A stretch of DNA of 64,000 bases from Lineus longissimus. Lineage: Eukaryota; Nemertea; Pilidiophora; Heteronemertea; Lineidae. The stretch spans positions 748,501 to 812,500 of the forward strand of contig NC_088309.1 of assembly GCF_910592395.1 (NCBI RefSeq), given 5' to 3'. The first letter of the stretch is position 1. Every line of letters starts with the position of its first letter. The notes beneath the pieces are model-generated. The model was not told the origin of the DNA and did no database searches. It worked only from the letters and a program-made list of their open reading frames with translations. Below are positions 14,995-26,694 of the stretch, in pieces. A program made the translations under genes and the position numbers.

Positions 14995-15160
14995 TTTAGG
15001 CCCTTTGTAATGTTGAGAGAAACCGGGCGACCAGGAGGAAACCAACTCTGTCGAAGAGAGTCACCCCCTCTGTCACATGATGATACCGGAAATGAACTCG
15101 GGACCTCAGAGGTGACAGGCGCAAATCGGTGGTAGATGATCGGTTGCCATGGTAGGCAGT
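14995..15160 (-). mobile_element. tRNA-derived SINE-like fragment
   Basis: Read on the minus strand, this has a GGTCCCGAGTTCATTTC stretch resembling a tRNA B box and its flanks (around 15091-15107), followed by GTTGGTTTCCTCCTGG and CCCGGTTTCTCTC (15015-15050). That downstream block resembles a conserved segment seen in several animal SINEs. The 5' tRNA half is degraded. No target duplication was identified. Confidence 0.38.
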
Positions 15161-16433
15161 CTGACCTATCAGTGGACAAATAGGCATTATGAGCACTAAG
15201 AGGCACTCGGCAATAAATCCTAATTGGTCGCCGACGAAAGCCTCAATTCCTTAAGCAAAGGTGTCGATTGCAGCTGACTTGCGGAATCCAGCCCGGGGCG
15301 CAAGCTGTTAGTACCCTGGGATCTGAGCAGAGTTCAAATAGGCTGGCTAATGATGCTTTGGTGAATGGCATCGTAAGAGTTCGGCCCCGCAAGTCAACCC
15401 AACCGTAAAACAGCGGATGTCTAAAAGAAAATCGATGCAAATGAGAGAGTTGGTATGGTCAATGCGTTTCGTCACGAAACTACAGACATCATTCTAATTT
15501 AGCCAGAGAATGGACGTCAGCCTCCCAAGCCCTAATTTACTACTTTAAGCTGATGGGCTAGCTGCCACGCAGTTAGCTTCTTATAGCTCTACTTATCGCC
15601 TTGCCACATATGGTGTATGATGTGAGTGACTGAAGCTGCCGTCATTTGCCGTCTACAAGACCGTAAACTAACCTCTTATAAGAGGGTATTTTATCCAAGA
15701 AGTGGTCATACGTTCCGACGAAACTGTTTATTAGCAAAAGTTCTAGAATCATCAATCAGTTAATCATTTTCCTATAGCCATCAAATTCGCGATATAAGGT
15801 TTCCGTGAGCTCAGAAAAATCAGAAAACGGCAATCGTGGACGGCTTGAAAAGCACATGCCGGCCGATAAGTATCTCGGAAAGCTATCACTGGTCTCATTG
15901 ATCCCATCGACTCGTATAACTCCTAAGGCACATTTGCCATGGTCTTTATCGCTGGAACACTAGCTGCTTTTGATGGCTCGAAGCTCTTGGTGTTCTAAGA
16001 ATCAAGCCGATATGAGAGATTGATCGAAGAAGATCAGACACTGAAAGCCCTCTGAATAGACAGCCTGATTGCCTAGGGCTTTTCCGTAGGAATTGATAGA
16101 TACCTGTTGGATCGGGGAGGATCTTGCCAGGTACAGTTCTGACCTTAAGGAATGATTCCTGCCAAGCTTAACAATACATTCTGCAGGGGATCGTGTCAAG
16201 AGGTTAAAGGCACGAAATAGGACCATTGAGGCAAAATTACAATGATGACGGTGAATATCGCGACCGAGGTGTGAGTGTAACTCGCTGATCTACTAATGAT
16301 ATCCAGAATATGTACTGCAAGTTTATCTATATGGAAAACTACTTCGATGCGGAAGAAAATGAGCCAAATAACCGGTTGTGCCATGACTGTTTGGTTTCAA
16401 GATGACATGAGATTCATCAGGTGGCCTTGTATT

Positions 16434-16470
16434 ATCGTTAACTTTCTATTTAAAGAAACAAGTTAACGAT
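16434..16470. repeat. Perfect inverted repeat, 11-bp arms, 15-nt loop
   Basis: ATCGTTAACTT and AAGTTAACGAT are exact inverse complements. The arms contain the GTTAAC palindrome. No target duplication is evident. Confidence 0.8.
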
Positions 16471-19400
16471 CATATATGATAAAAACAATCGCTGACCTTT
16501 TATGCTTTTACGCCGACAAGGTTGGTACACTTGATCATGACAACGTTATCATTTCTATCCTTCTCGGGTTTCTCTTCTGGTGGATCTTCATAAGGGATGC
16601 GTGTGACATGTCTGTCGCCACCCAAAACATGAAGCACCCATATAGCTATAATGGATATGTTTGTTGAAGTAAGCAGATCAGAGCTGCAATGCTCTTCATC
16701 ACAGTAGTCACAGCGACCAGGAACCTCGGAACGGATATCAGATCGCAAACAGCTACTCTGGGCTTGTGTTTGGCTGAGCATTCTAGTCGAGCCCAAAATA
16801 CCCCGCCTGGTTGATTGAGTAATACTTTACAATCATCACCCTGCAGGCGTTAAACATCGATTCATGAAATAACACTATTTATTGCAAGCACGAAAGTTGG
16901 GGAAGAATCCTGTTGATTCGTATAGCTTAGGTATTAGAAACTATGAAGAAAGCACAGCATCCTTGAATAAGTTATATCCAAAGAGCCATGGACTAATTTA
17001 CCGCATAATATTTTCTCATTAGCTGAAGACTCTGACTCATTAGCTGAGAAAGTAGCTGATGTCTGTAAAGACCGATGCTTGTACCTTGAGGGGTACTTGG
17101 CGATAATAGCTAGCATTTCTACGGACACCGAGGACGTCGCAGCAGGGGACGAACCTCGTTAATTGCTGTACCTTCGGGCATATGCGGGGCATCGTAGTCG
17201 GTTCTTGCGATGGAAATTACTTTCTTCTATTTCCCATACATACTATATTTGATAATCAATCAGCTAATGCTCATGTCTGACAAAGCATGGATACTGGCTG
17301 CAGAAGACATATAAGGGGGCCGGAGGGATTATAGTGGTGGTTTTTAGCTTTAGAGTCGGCAGGTTTTCTGTTCCTCTTTTAGGCTCGGCAGGTCAGTATT
17401 GGTTTCCCCTCCGCTATCATATGCGTTACCACTGGCTTGTAACTACATGGCGCGTGAAATACTGCGAGCTTTTATGAACGGTATAGGCTAATATGTAAAC
17501 GTACTCATGGAAAGTTCATAATTTGTGTCTTTGGGTAGACGTGTCACCCCTAAATTAATTAAAAAGGAAAGTTACAACAGTAGGAATGCGTGTCACTAAA
17601 ATAGCTACGTGCGACGACCCCAGGGGACACTAATACCCAAACAGACCATTCCTATTTGCCATGGTTGATGATGAAGTGACGTCTCTAACCAACGTGGATC
17701 AATATTTACTCCACCAATTGCATCAGCATACTTTTTTTTGTTGATTTAGCTAATGGAATATTGTATCATTCTTTTAAATCTTCTACTGCTGTGTAGCCGA
17801 GGAAACGCTCATTTGTCCCACTTAGTGGAAGGAATACGCACTCAATGATTGATTTTATTTTGAAGTCATGTAATAATCGATGTCCTACAATTGATAAGCT
17901 AAATGTCTAGCTAGCGGTTTCTTGCCTCACTTCCCAAGCTGATTTGTCATGTGACAAGCCATTAGATGCTGGATTCACCACCAGCAATGATGCGTATGTT
18001 GCAAGCAAATCAAGCAGAAACAGAGCAATGCCATGAAAATAGACAAATGCAACCAGGCGATGCAGATTTGACAAATGGACTATCGGGATTCAAAGTTGCT
18101 ATTCATAAGGCTTTTGGCTCTCATCCGGCTCCGAAGGGTACTATTCTACATTGCTGCATTGTTCAACTTCAAAGCATTGGGAATCATGAGCGAGGCTTTT
18201 TCCTATTGAGTCTATATTCAATCCTCCTGTGATTTTAAAAGTTATAATTCAAAGCAGTTTTGAGGTCACTGGTATGAAGGTATCGAACCTCATCTTTAAC
18301 CAAAGGTTCGTCACATACATATTACGGCATACCGTCGTCCTTTCAAGCCTAATTGAATTCAATATCAACATCAATGCTGCCGATGTGTGTTTGCAGTGTT
18401 CTGATAAATTTACATGTATATGATTGTGTTATATGAGTCTATTACAACATATAGCAACCAGCAATAACAGCACTTTTGATTTAAAGGCAATTTCAAAATC
18501 GTCCATAAAAATGTCCACATAAAATAGCTAACATTTGCATATTTTCAAAGTAGGCAGTCATACGGAGTCACCAGTCTAGTGTCGGAGTGTATGATACTCG
18601 GTACTGTATATCAATTGATTAAATTTCATATTACCGAGTAACGATATCTATACTAGATATCACCTATAAATCAGATTCATTGTCACATTCCATTACCAGA
18701 TGGTATTGTCTCCAAATTTCTATCGCATTACTCGAAGAACATAATCCTCTCTCTCAGAAGCAACCTCTTGTAGCTCACCGATTCGATATCAAAAGTGTGA
18801 TTCGATAGGCGTTCTTTTGTGAACTGCTCGTCTAAATATACTTAAGTTACGACAAACTTGAAGTCTGGCAGAAACATATAGTGTAAACCGAAAAAGTTAC
18901 CCATGACATGTATCCCTTAGTCGATTGCATTCAATCTGACTATTGACATGATATAATTTAGACAGACGTGATATCGCTTATAAAAATGTGGTTGTTGGAC
19001 GCCGGTTTCGCCTGGTACTTTGCTTCTGCGCTCTACAGCGTCACAGGAGCACCGTTTATGCTTATGGCACCGGATGCTCGGGTCATCATCGCCACCTAAT
19101 GAGCCAGTGAGGTTGCGGCGACAATCGACCAACTCAATCCACGACCTAAAACCCTTTAAGAAATCCGCTATCTTATCTCAGCTGCCGTGTTTAACGATTC
19201 GACAAGACTCCAATAAGTGGCAGAAATAGTTCCCGTTGCCTCAAGCTTAGACTTTTTACGGTATGGTGCTAGTGATGGGTGGATGTCTGCAAAAGATGCC
19301 ATTGGCGCTTGTGTTCGGCGCTAAAAACATCATTATATAGCTGCATAACATGTATTATTGCGATGCTTCAGACATATAACTGCGTCATTACCAATCGCTT

Positions 19401-19994
19401 TGCCATTGTCTTCTTCCCAAAAGAAAGACCAAAAATACCGTAACTGCGGAAAGTTTGATAAAAAATGTATGCTACATGTACAAAGCTACATAACATGTCA
19501 ATATATAATCTACATCATGTAAACACCAATCCGCTGTAGAATGAGAATATTCGTGCCGCGGCTGCACTGCCTTTGAGCACAAATTAAACCAGATAAAAAG
19601 TCCTAATTATTGATCATGACTGAAGAAAGTCTCCACGGCACGTAATGCGACCGGTAGAAGCGTACGCAGCAGAAGCTAGTCGCGTTTTACCCCGGCATGA
19701 TACCGCAGCTTGATAATCTCGAAGGCAAGTTGGTAAAAAGTTTCACCATTACGGCATGCGTATTTTGAGATAGGCAATTCCTGCTGCATAAAGAAGTCTA
19801 ACGGCAGTTATGAGATTACTATGATTCCATATTGCCTGCCCCTGGCACTTTAATCATTTTGCGCCAAATTGGGTATTTCTCCGGGAAAATAAGTCGGATT
19901 TGGGGCCACATAGTTTCCACCATTGTTTTACACCTCAAATTGGTGCAATAGATCACCAAACCGGAGTGGCAGTAACAAACATTTCGCAAGGAAA

Positions 19995-20484
19995 AGATGT
20001 CCTTCCTTATTGTATGCTGATGGATGAAGATGTGGTTTCATGCAAATGTCCTTCCTTATTGTATGCTGATGGATCAAGATGTGGTTTCATGCAGATGTCC
20101 TTCCTTATTGTATGCTGATGGATCAAGATGTGGTTTCATGCAGATGTCCTTCCTTATTGTATGCTGATGGATCAAGATGTGGTTTCATGCAGATGTCCTT
20201 CCTTATAGTATACTGATGGATCAAGATGTGGTTTCATGCAGATGTCCTTCCTTATTGTATACTGATGGATCAAGATGTGGTTTCATGCAGATGTCCTTCC
20301 TTATTGTATGCTGATGGATCAAGATGTGGTTTCATGCAGATGTCCTTCCTTATTGTATGCTGATGGATCAAGATGTGGTTTCATGCAGATGTCCTTCCTT
20401 ATTGTATGCTGATGGATGAAGATGTGGTTTCATGCAGATGTCCTTCCTTATTGTATGCTGATGGATCAAGATGTGGTTTCATGC
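19995..20484. repeat. Tandem array, 49-bp unit, 10 copies
   Basis: Ten head-to-tail copies start every 49 bp from 19995. Each contains GATGTCCTTCCTTATTGTAT and ends near GGTTTCATGC. Copies differ at only a few sites, for example GGATGAAG versus GGATCAAG, and TTATAGTATAC in the fifth copy. The near identity suggests recent expansion. The unit is not a multiple of three, so the open frames through it are incidental, and there are no spacers. Confidence 0.95.
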
Positions 20485-21138
20485 AGAGTCGATGAATGAA
20501 CCAACTTCTGATTGTTAAATCATTAAGAGAGCTATAGTTTGCTCTAAAGTTCGTACCGAAAAGGCTCTTCTCCGCTCTGGTCAGTTGGCCGCAAGTGCGC
20601 CACTTAGGCACACGGACCAACATGTATGAATAGTAATTTTCTTTGAACCACCTTATCCTGGCACCCGAACCCCAGCTGAGGAAACCTTATCTAATGGACC
20701 GGTAGCGTCATTAGTAACTCGACTCTTGACCTGGGTACTACAGTCACTAAGCACGCTGATAGTGCAGCCACGTTCCCAAACGATGAAGTGACTATCATTG
20801 TAAGTATGGCATGTTGTGTCTGGATCCGTCATTCAAGCAAAAAACAAACACAACACATACTATACCGTACTTTATTTTAGAGAAAACGAAGTGATTTTTC
20901 GACGGAAAGGTGCATAACTTGTAGAAGTTTATGGTTTCAAGTTGATGGCAATATTATTTTAATGCTCGGGAGGACGCAAAAAGTTATTAACAAATTAACT
21001 GCCTTCTCTTTCCGGAGCTTGTTTTGGGAATTTAGCCTGAGGTTTGTATAAAATGATACTCTTGGGTATTGAACCAGCTGATGGTTCTGATGATTGATAT
21101 TCCCGGAAGACCGTTACTGCTAATAGCAATCTAGACTA

Positions 21139-21310
21139 GACGAGTATAACCTGTTGTCCTTTGTGTGATATTATCACAGATCAGCTGGTATGTGGATTCA
21201 GTCTGTCGCATATCAGTCTGTCTCGACGAGCATAACCTGTTGTCCTTTGTGGGAAATTGTCAGAGATCAGCTGGTATGTTGATTCAGTGTGTCACATATC
21301 ACCCGCCACA
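21139..21310. repeat. Tandem duplication, 86-bp unit, 2 diverged copies
   Basis: GACGAGTATAACCTGTTGTC at 21139 recurs as GACGAGCATAACCTGTTGTC at 21225. Both copies also share AGATCAGCTGGTATGT and GATTCAGT. About one base in ten differs. Confidence 0.88.
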
Positions 21311-21994
21311 TGCCAGTTTACCCATAATCGAACATTATGTTAAGATTTTCAGTTTTAACTTTATTTAAATCGCAGATGTAAAACCTTCAGAAGATTCCAT
21401 GAGATTTCTTAGTACAGATCGTAATGAAGCATGTCATGGTGGTCACGAGGGTCAATTCAAAAGTCTGAATGCACTGAACCACCCCAAAGAACCGCTCGAT
21501 ATGAGAGATATCTGTAGCGATCTTTGATAATTCCCTTGTCGCGAATGCAAATGAACCCACACACATATTCTGCACTTTAAACATGTCGTTCAAAGCGGTA
21601 AACGCACTGAGATATCAGGACAAGTACATGGCTTGCGTCAATTTTGATTCCAGACAGAACCAAATTGAAATATCGAACCAGCAAAAGTACTCGATCGTTT
21701 TTCATTATAATCTGCCACCAAAGCGTGCTTCCTCTGCTGCATAGGGTTGATTCGATTTCGTGGTTGTTGACCTTTCGTGACTTAAATGGGATGAAATATA
21801 TCATTGGTATTTTTATAGTCGTTAGTTAGCCGCGTTGATTAGTTATTGACGCCGTTTACTTGTAACAACCTGATGTTGATTATCTGCAACTGATTGTATT
21901 TCGTCATAAACGCCGGGAAAAGATAGTTATTGAAGTTTTTTTATACAATTTGACCTAATAGCGCCAAGTCTATCTCGACACATTATGTGAGGAA

Positions 21995-22060
21995 ATCGAG
22001 GAGTCGAGCCTACGACTTCCACTTTCAAGCTGTGTGCCCTAACAATTCCTTGACTGACCA
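21995..22060 (-). mobile_element. tRNA-like (SINE head) fragment
   Basis: On the minus strand GTTAGGGCACACAGCTTG is followed by GGAAGTCGTAGGCTCGACTCC. GGCTCGACTCC (22000-22010) matches the tRNA B-box consensus at 9 of 11 positions, and the spacing fits an A box near 22031-22047. The acceptor stem does not pair well, so a SINE remnant or pseudo-tRNA is likelier than a working tRNA. Confidence 0.38.
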
Positions 22061-22551
22061 GCCACGTATCAGGCACATACAGTCTTGTATGGTCCGCCAT
22101 TGTAAATAATCCAATCCCATCCTATTGCAGACCGAGTATGTATACAGTTTCCTGATCAGTACGGCAATATCCATGATAATGTAACATGTTCTACGTGGTT
22201 TATTGCTCCGTGGTTAGTCCTGGTTTTTCAGTAATTGCATAAAAAGACAATAGTCGACCAAGGAAAAGTATCTACCTTCCGGGCTGATGAAATTCCCGCC
22301 GGGTCAAGCCAGAAAAAGCGCCAATCCAATTCCAAATGATTGATCGCTCCCTTCTCATGCGACAGTTACCCAGGTCGATTGTCAGGAAACCACATTTTCG
22401 TGAAATTAGTTTAGATGGTAGGTTATCCAAACGTTGGATAAAGCACTTGAAAGAGAAAATCCCAACAGACCACAAAAACTGTTTGCCGCATGATTTCTTC
22501 ATCTTTTCACTTTTGTGAGCGTCTTAGTGCAGGGAATAATCTTTTCTCGAA

Positions 22552-22566
22552 GGGGGGGGGGGGGGG
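22552..22566. repeat. Poly-G run of 15
   Basis: Fifteen consecutive G bases, after AATCTTTTCTCGAA. Such runs are prone to length error in sequencing and to slippage in the genome. Confidence 0.95.
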
Positions 22567-22994
22567 CTGCTAAGGATGGGGAAACACTTGACTATCACAT
22601 GCTACTATACTTGTTCTCAATCGGATGGGCTTTCTGTTAACCCTGGCATAGGCCACAGGTAAATGCAACACGTACGATTATTTCAGGACTTGGCTCACAA
22701 GGGAAAAGTGACGAGATCACTGAGATCACAAAGGATGTGTCATGTCATGTAGGGAACAGCCGATGTTCGGTTTGGATTGATCAACGCCAAGGCTTCTTAC
22801 AGTTCAGTTGGTAGTAACGCTAAATCCAATGCGGTTTCATCGCCCGAAGTGCCTCAAATTCTTACCCTATCCATTGGCCTGTACGGTAGTGATTCAAGAT
22901 CCACTGTCTTGGAGAACACCAACACAGCTGCTCAAGATGAGCATTGAAATTTCCCAAGAGTTAAGCGCCTTGATCACTGACACAAAGTCAACAC

Positions 22995-23058
22995 AGCGAT
23001 GATCCTTCCGATAGTCGAACTCATGTCCTCCTGATCGACGCTCTAACTATGCTCCTTT
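22995..23058 (-). mobile_element. tRNA-like (SINE head) fragment
   Basis: On the minus strand GGAGCATAGTTAGAGCGTCG (23036-23055) is followed by GGACATGAGTTCGACTATCGG. GAGTTCGACTA (23012-23022) resembles a B box at about 8 of 11 positions. The pattern resembles a tRNA-derived SINE head but no stem pairing or tail confirms it. Confidence 0.32.
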
Positions 23059-24829
23059 CCCTCTTGTCATTGGGGTATTATGATAGCCACCTTTCCCTGT
23101 ACGGTCATACCCATCTGTCAACGAGCTACGATTGGGATGGCTATTGGAAAATTATCCTAAACGCATTAGGAGCGGATGATTTCTATCATAGGAAAAGGAT
23201 CTTGTGGATCTGCACAGCATCATCAATACCACATCAGCCGCATCCGCATTGGCCTCTTGTGTATTCTGTCATTTTAAGGGACAGAAGTTGGAGTGTTTCC
23301 TAGTCTCTCGATAGTGTTGTAAATCCATCTATCAGAGAGATGTCGATGAAATGTTCGTCCTAAAATATGATTCGTATGAAATTATCATGAACACCCTTTT
23401 GGGATGAAGTAATAACAATCTGACGACCAACGATAGTAGGGCACTACCGTCTACTATTTCGCCGCACTCAAGTCGTTCTTGAGACATCAGGTGGTGGAAC
23501 TCTCCAGCTACAATACATCACTTTACTCCATCTATCATAACGGTAATTCAGGTTGGGAGCTGAGAGAGAATGACGCGGATTTAGTAGACGGAGTGGAATT
23601 GAATTAGATGCACCTTACAAGTGTAGTTTTAAACAAAATGGTGTTCTCAATTGGCTCGGGTATAGAACGTTGTTTAAGGAGTCTCAGTCACGAGCAGACT
23701 ATAGCTCATTGAAAAACTATAGCATTGAATTAATTCAAATTTGATATCTCATTCCCTGGAGATCACTGAATTTGCTTCAACATTTTATGCAGCTTTTTTA
23801 TCGGTAGAAATCAGGATGCGGAAGGTATTATGTTTTTGAGTTGATGTGTAGTGATTGCCAAGCCTATTCGGGGTCAAAAACCTATCACTTCAGTTCAACG
23901 TTGAGTATCAGGCGTACATCAACATACTTCGCCATTCATAATTGCCACATCCTTGCCTCAACATCAGGTTCATTTTACCTTGAAACCTTCAGTGTGTTCA
24001 GGCATGTGTTGGTTCAGCAACAGGTATCTGATGGCCAAGGACTATGCCAGAAGGGAGGATTCCTGAAGCATTATTAGATTTATGAATGTCTACTCAAGTC
24101 ATGGGCCTCAGGCAATTAACGATGAGATAATCTGTTTAAAATTCTACGATGCTGTATGCGCGGTGATATGAGTTGATATTGGGTCGACTAGATTTGATGA
24201 AAGGCTGAGTTTATCAAAGACCAAATCGATAGATATGGTGTTTGAAATAGCATTGCTCTGTTGGTATGAGAGATATTGTTTGATAAGGCTTCGCAGAATA
24301 GCCACGAACGAAGTACGAAATATGTGTATTTCATCGACAACAGTTTTTGAAGATTTTTTTTGTTTCCTCGTGCTGTATATACGCACAACAACACTTTCGA
24401 AGAAGCATCAGCTGATCAACACACATCCAACGATGCAAACTGGGAGGACGCATGATGTACGTCGTTTACACATGTATCAAAATTAGATTTCGATTCAGTG
24501 GTTGCGGGTCGTGATGTTGTCAAGGCGACATCAGGAATATACAGCACTTGACAAAGATGGTACTTAATTAGGAATCAGTCCGCCGGGACCTTAAGCATCA
24601 TACACATTCCGTCATATAGTCGAGATCCTATGGATGAAGGATTTGATACTGTCCAAGAGTTATTGGTTGTCTCACCAGACACCGCAGGCAAGGCACACCT
24701 GAAGAGGAAAAGTCGGAATAGCTGGCTCACAGACTTCGAGACAAGGGAGCCCACAATCACAAATCGCCTCGGAACTAGCACTGTGGAACTGGACACTGTA
24801 CTCTTACACCTTAACTTAACCTAAGCCCT

Positions 24830-25160
24830 TCGCTCATCCGCCACAACTTCTCCGTCGTCGTCTGTCCCTGGCGATCCTCTCCATTTCTTGCCAAGAGTGG
24901 CCTATGGTCATCATATATGTAACCATCGAGGTCCTGTTGCCAGCTGTTCCCGAGTCTTCCCCTGCGCGTTCCATGTCGGACCATGACTGGTGATGTTGGA
25001 TGGCGGTTTCTCCGGTGTTGCTGGATCGAGCTCCAGCGTCGACGGAGTGCTGGTATCATAATCTCAACTGGATCATCCTTCTGCTCTTTTCCTCAGGGCC
25101 TTGTTTGTTACTCGGTCTGTCATTCTACGTAGCCAGGTGTGATGAAGACTTCGACATTCT
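24830..25160 (-). mobile_element. LINE-type retrotransposon 3'-end relic, frame-broken
   Basis: Minus-strand pieces in three different frames follow the order seen at the C-terminal end of many LINE reverse transcriptases. WLRRMTDRVTNKALRKRAEG comes first, then EIMIPALRRRW (the segment that usually precedes a WIGH-like motif, here lost), then GRLGNSWQQDLDGY, and finally SWQEMERIARDRRRRRS. At least two frameshifts and a missing core show it is dead. The catalytic reverse transcriptase and endonuclease parts were not found upstream, as expected for a 5'-truncated copy. Assignment rests on motif order recognised by eye; the clade is unknown. Confidence 0.6.
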
Positions 25161-26459
25161 TCATTGCCGTTTGGTTGTTCGCCGTGATTCTTCATTCAAT
25201 TTGAAACTACTCAGCTTAGTCTTGGCGGCGATTTGTCTCGAGTTCAAGATGTTCTTCATACTCTGCTGATGTAAAACATCCTCATACAAAGTATGTTATC
25301 AGTATGAATGGGAGAACTTCACGGAGTCTTCAGTCAATGGCTTTATCTTACCTGCTGGTAACAAAGTAGTACTCGCTTGTCTTCATCAATTACTAGTGAA
25401 TCAGTGAAACCATTTTTCGTCACTGGAGTTGGCAAGAATACCATGAAGTTAGACAATCGAGAAAAAGAATGGCGAATAACGCATTCTTCACTCAACGAAG
25501 TACAGCTGATAACGACATGTGGGTGTGTTGTAATCAGTTTTATTACAGTCGGTAATTACTTATTTTGCATTGGTCTAGATCTTTCTGCCTGTTTGGTTAA
25601 TTCATCCTCCGCAACAAGCCCGTTGTTCCATCGTGACGTCGTCTTTGATGTAAAATTCTATCACAACTCGACTTTAATGTCGCACCTGGTTTGCATGTTA
25701 AATACATTGCGCTTCCGTTAGGCTGCATCGGTTTACATTTTTAAGAATCCAAAATTCTGTGTTGGATTAAACAGAATGGAACAGAGCCACAGCTAAAGAA
25801 GGTTTTTAGCTTGTTTTGTTGCTGTGAAAACAGCCTTGTAGATTTCATGTGTCAAAGAGTAAACTGTTGGTTTTCTGTGCTAAAATCGAGCTAACATTCT
25901 GCCTATTTCATTTGATGGAAAGCCAGTATGGTTAAAGTCCAGATGGTGTAGACGAGAAACAGCCCTATGATAATCATTTTGAGTGTAGCAGCACAATCTA
26001 TCATTCCGCCATCGTCAATGCAAACTATATCGCCTGACATGTCTCATGATTATAGCATTATGCGACAGGTACTCCATCATCTCGGAGGTTATGAGTCCCT
26101 GTTTACAATCGTAGATTAAGTATATACCCAACGAACGACAGCTTGAAGCCGACTGGGTACACACAACTCGGCCCAGGATGACACTATGAATGATAAGCTG
26201 CCAGGAGAGAAGATATGAGATTCGTTGCGAACGTCTCAGAAAAAGCAATCTCATTAGCAAGCAGCTGACCTTCTTCATCTACGCAATCACTTAAAATCAA
26301 TGATGCTATCAGCAGATCCAGCTCTTGAACAGCACAGTTTTGACGCTGTTCACCTCTCTGACCACTGCAGTTACTACTCTGGCGGCGACTACTCTTTGTC
26401 CAGACATCAAAACCTTTACTTGTGCTTGTGTTTATTCAACTTTAACTGGTGGATTAAAT

Positions 26460-26694
26460 CTATTGTTCAATACAAATCGAGTGATCTATTGTTCTTTGAC
26501 CAATCGAATCATCTATTGTTCCATACAAATCGAGTGATCTATTGTTCTTTGACCAATCGAATCATCTATTGTTCCATACAAATCGAGTGATCTATTGTTC
26601 TTTGACCAATCGAATCATCTATTGTTCCATACAAATCGAATAGTCTATTGTTCCATAAAAAACGAATGATCCATTATTCCATACTGTACCAATG
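26460..26694. repeat. Tandem array, 53-bp unit built from two related 26/27-bp halves
   Basis: Copies begin at 26460, 26513 and 26566, with degenerate continuation to about 26694. Each unit has a CCATACAAATCGAGTGAT half and a TTTGACCAATCGAATCAT half, each preceded by CTATTGTT. This is a higher-order repeat made from an older 26-bp unit. Confidence 0.88.

Noticed and set aside
20041-20118. YAD motif in translated repeat, reminiscent of reverse transcriptase YADD
   Set aside because: Comes from the 49-bp repeat read in changing frames; no other reverse-transcriptase motif nearby.
19995-20484. CRISPR-like regular array
   Set aside because: Copies are head to tail without unique spacers, and the context is an animal intron; it is an ordinary minisatellite.
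20399-20623. 74-codon minus-strand frame spanning the edge of the 49-bp array
   Set aside because: Half of it is repeat sequence; the unique half has no recognised motif.
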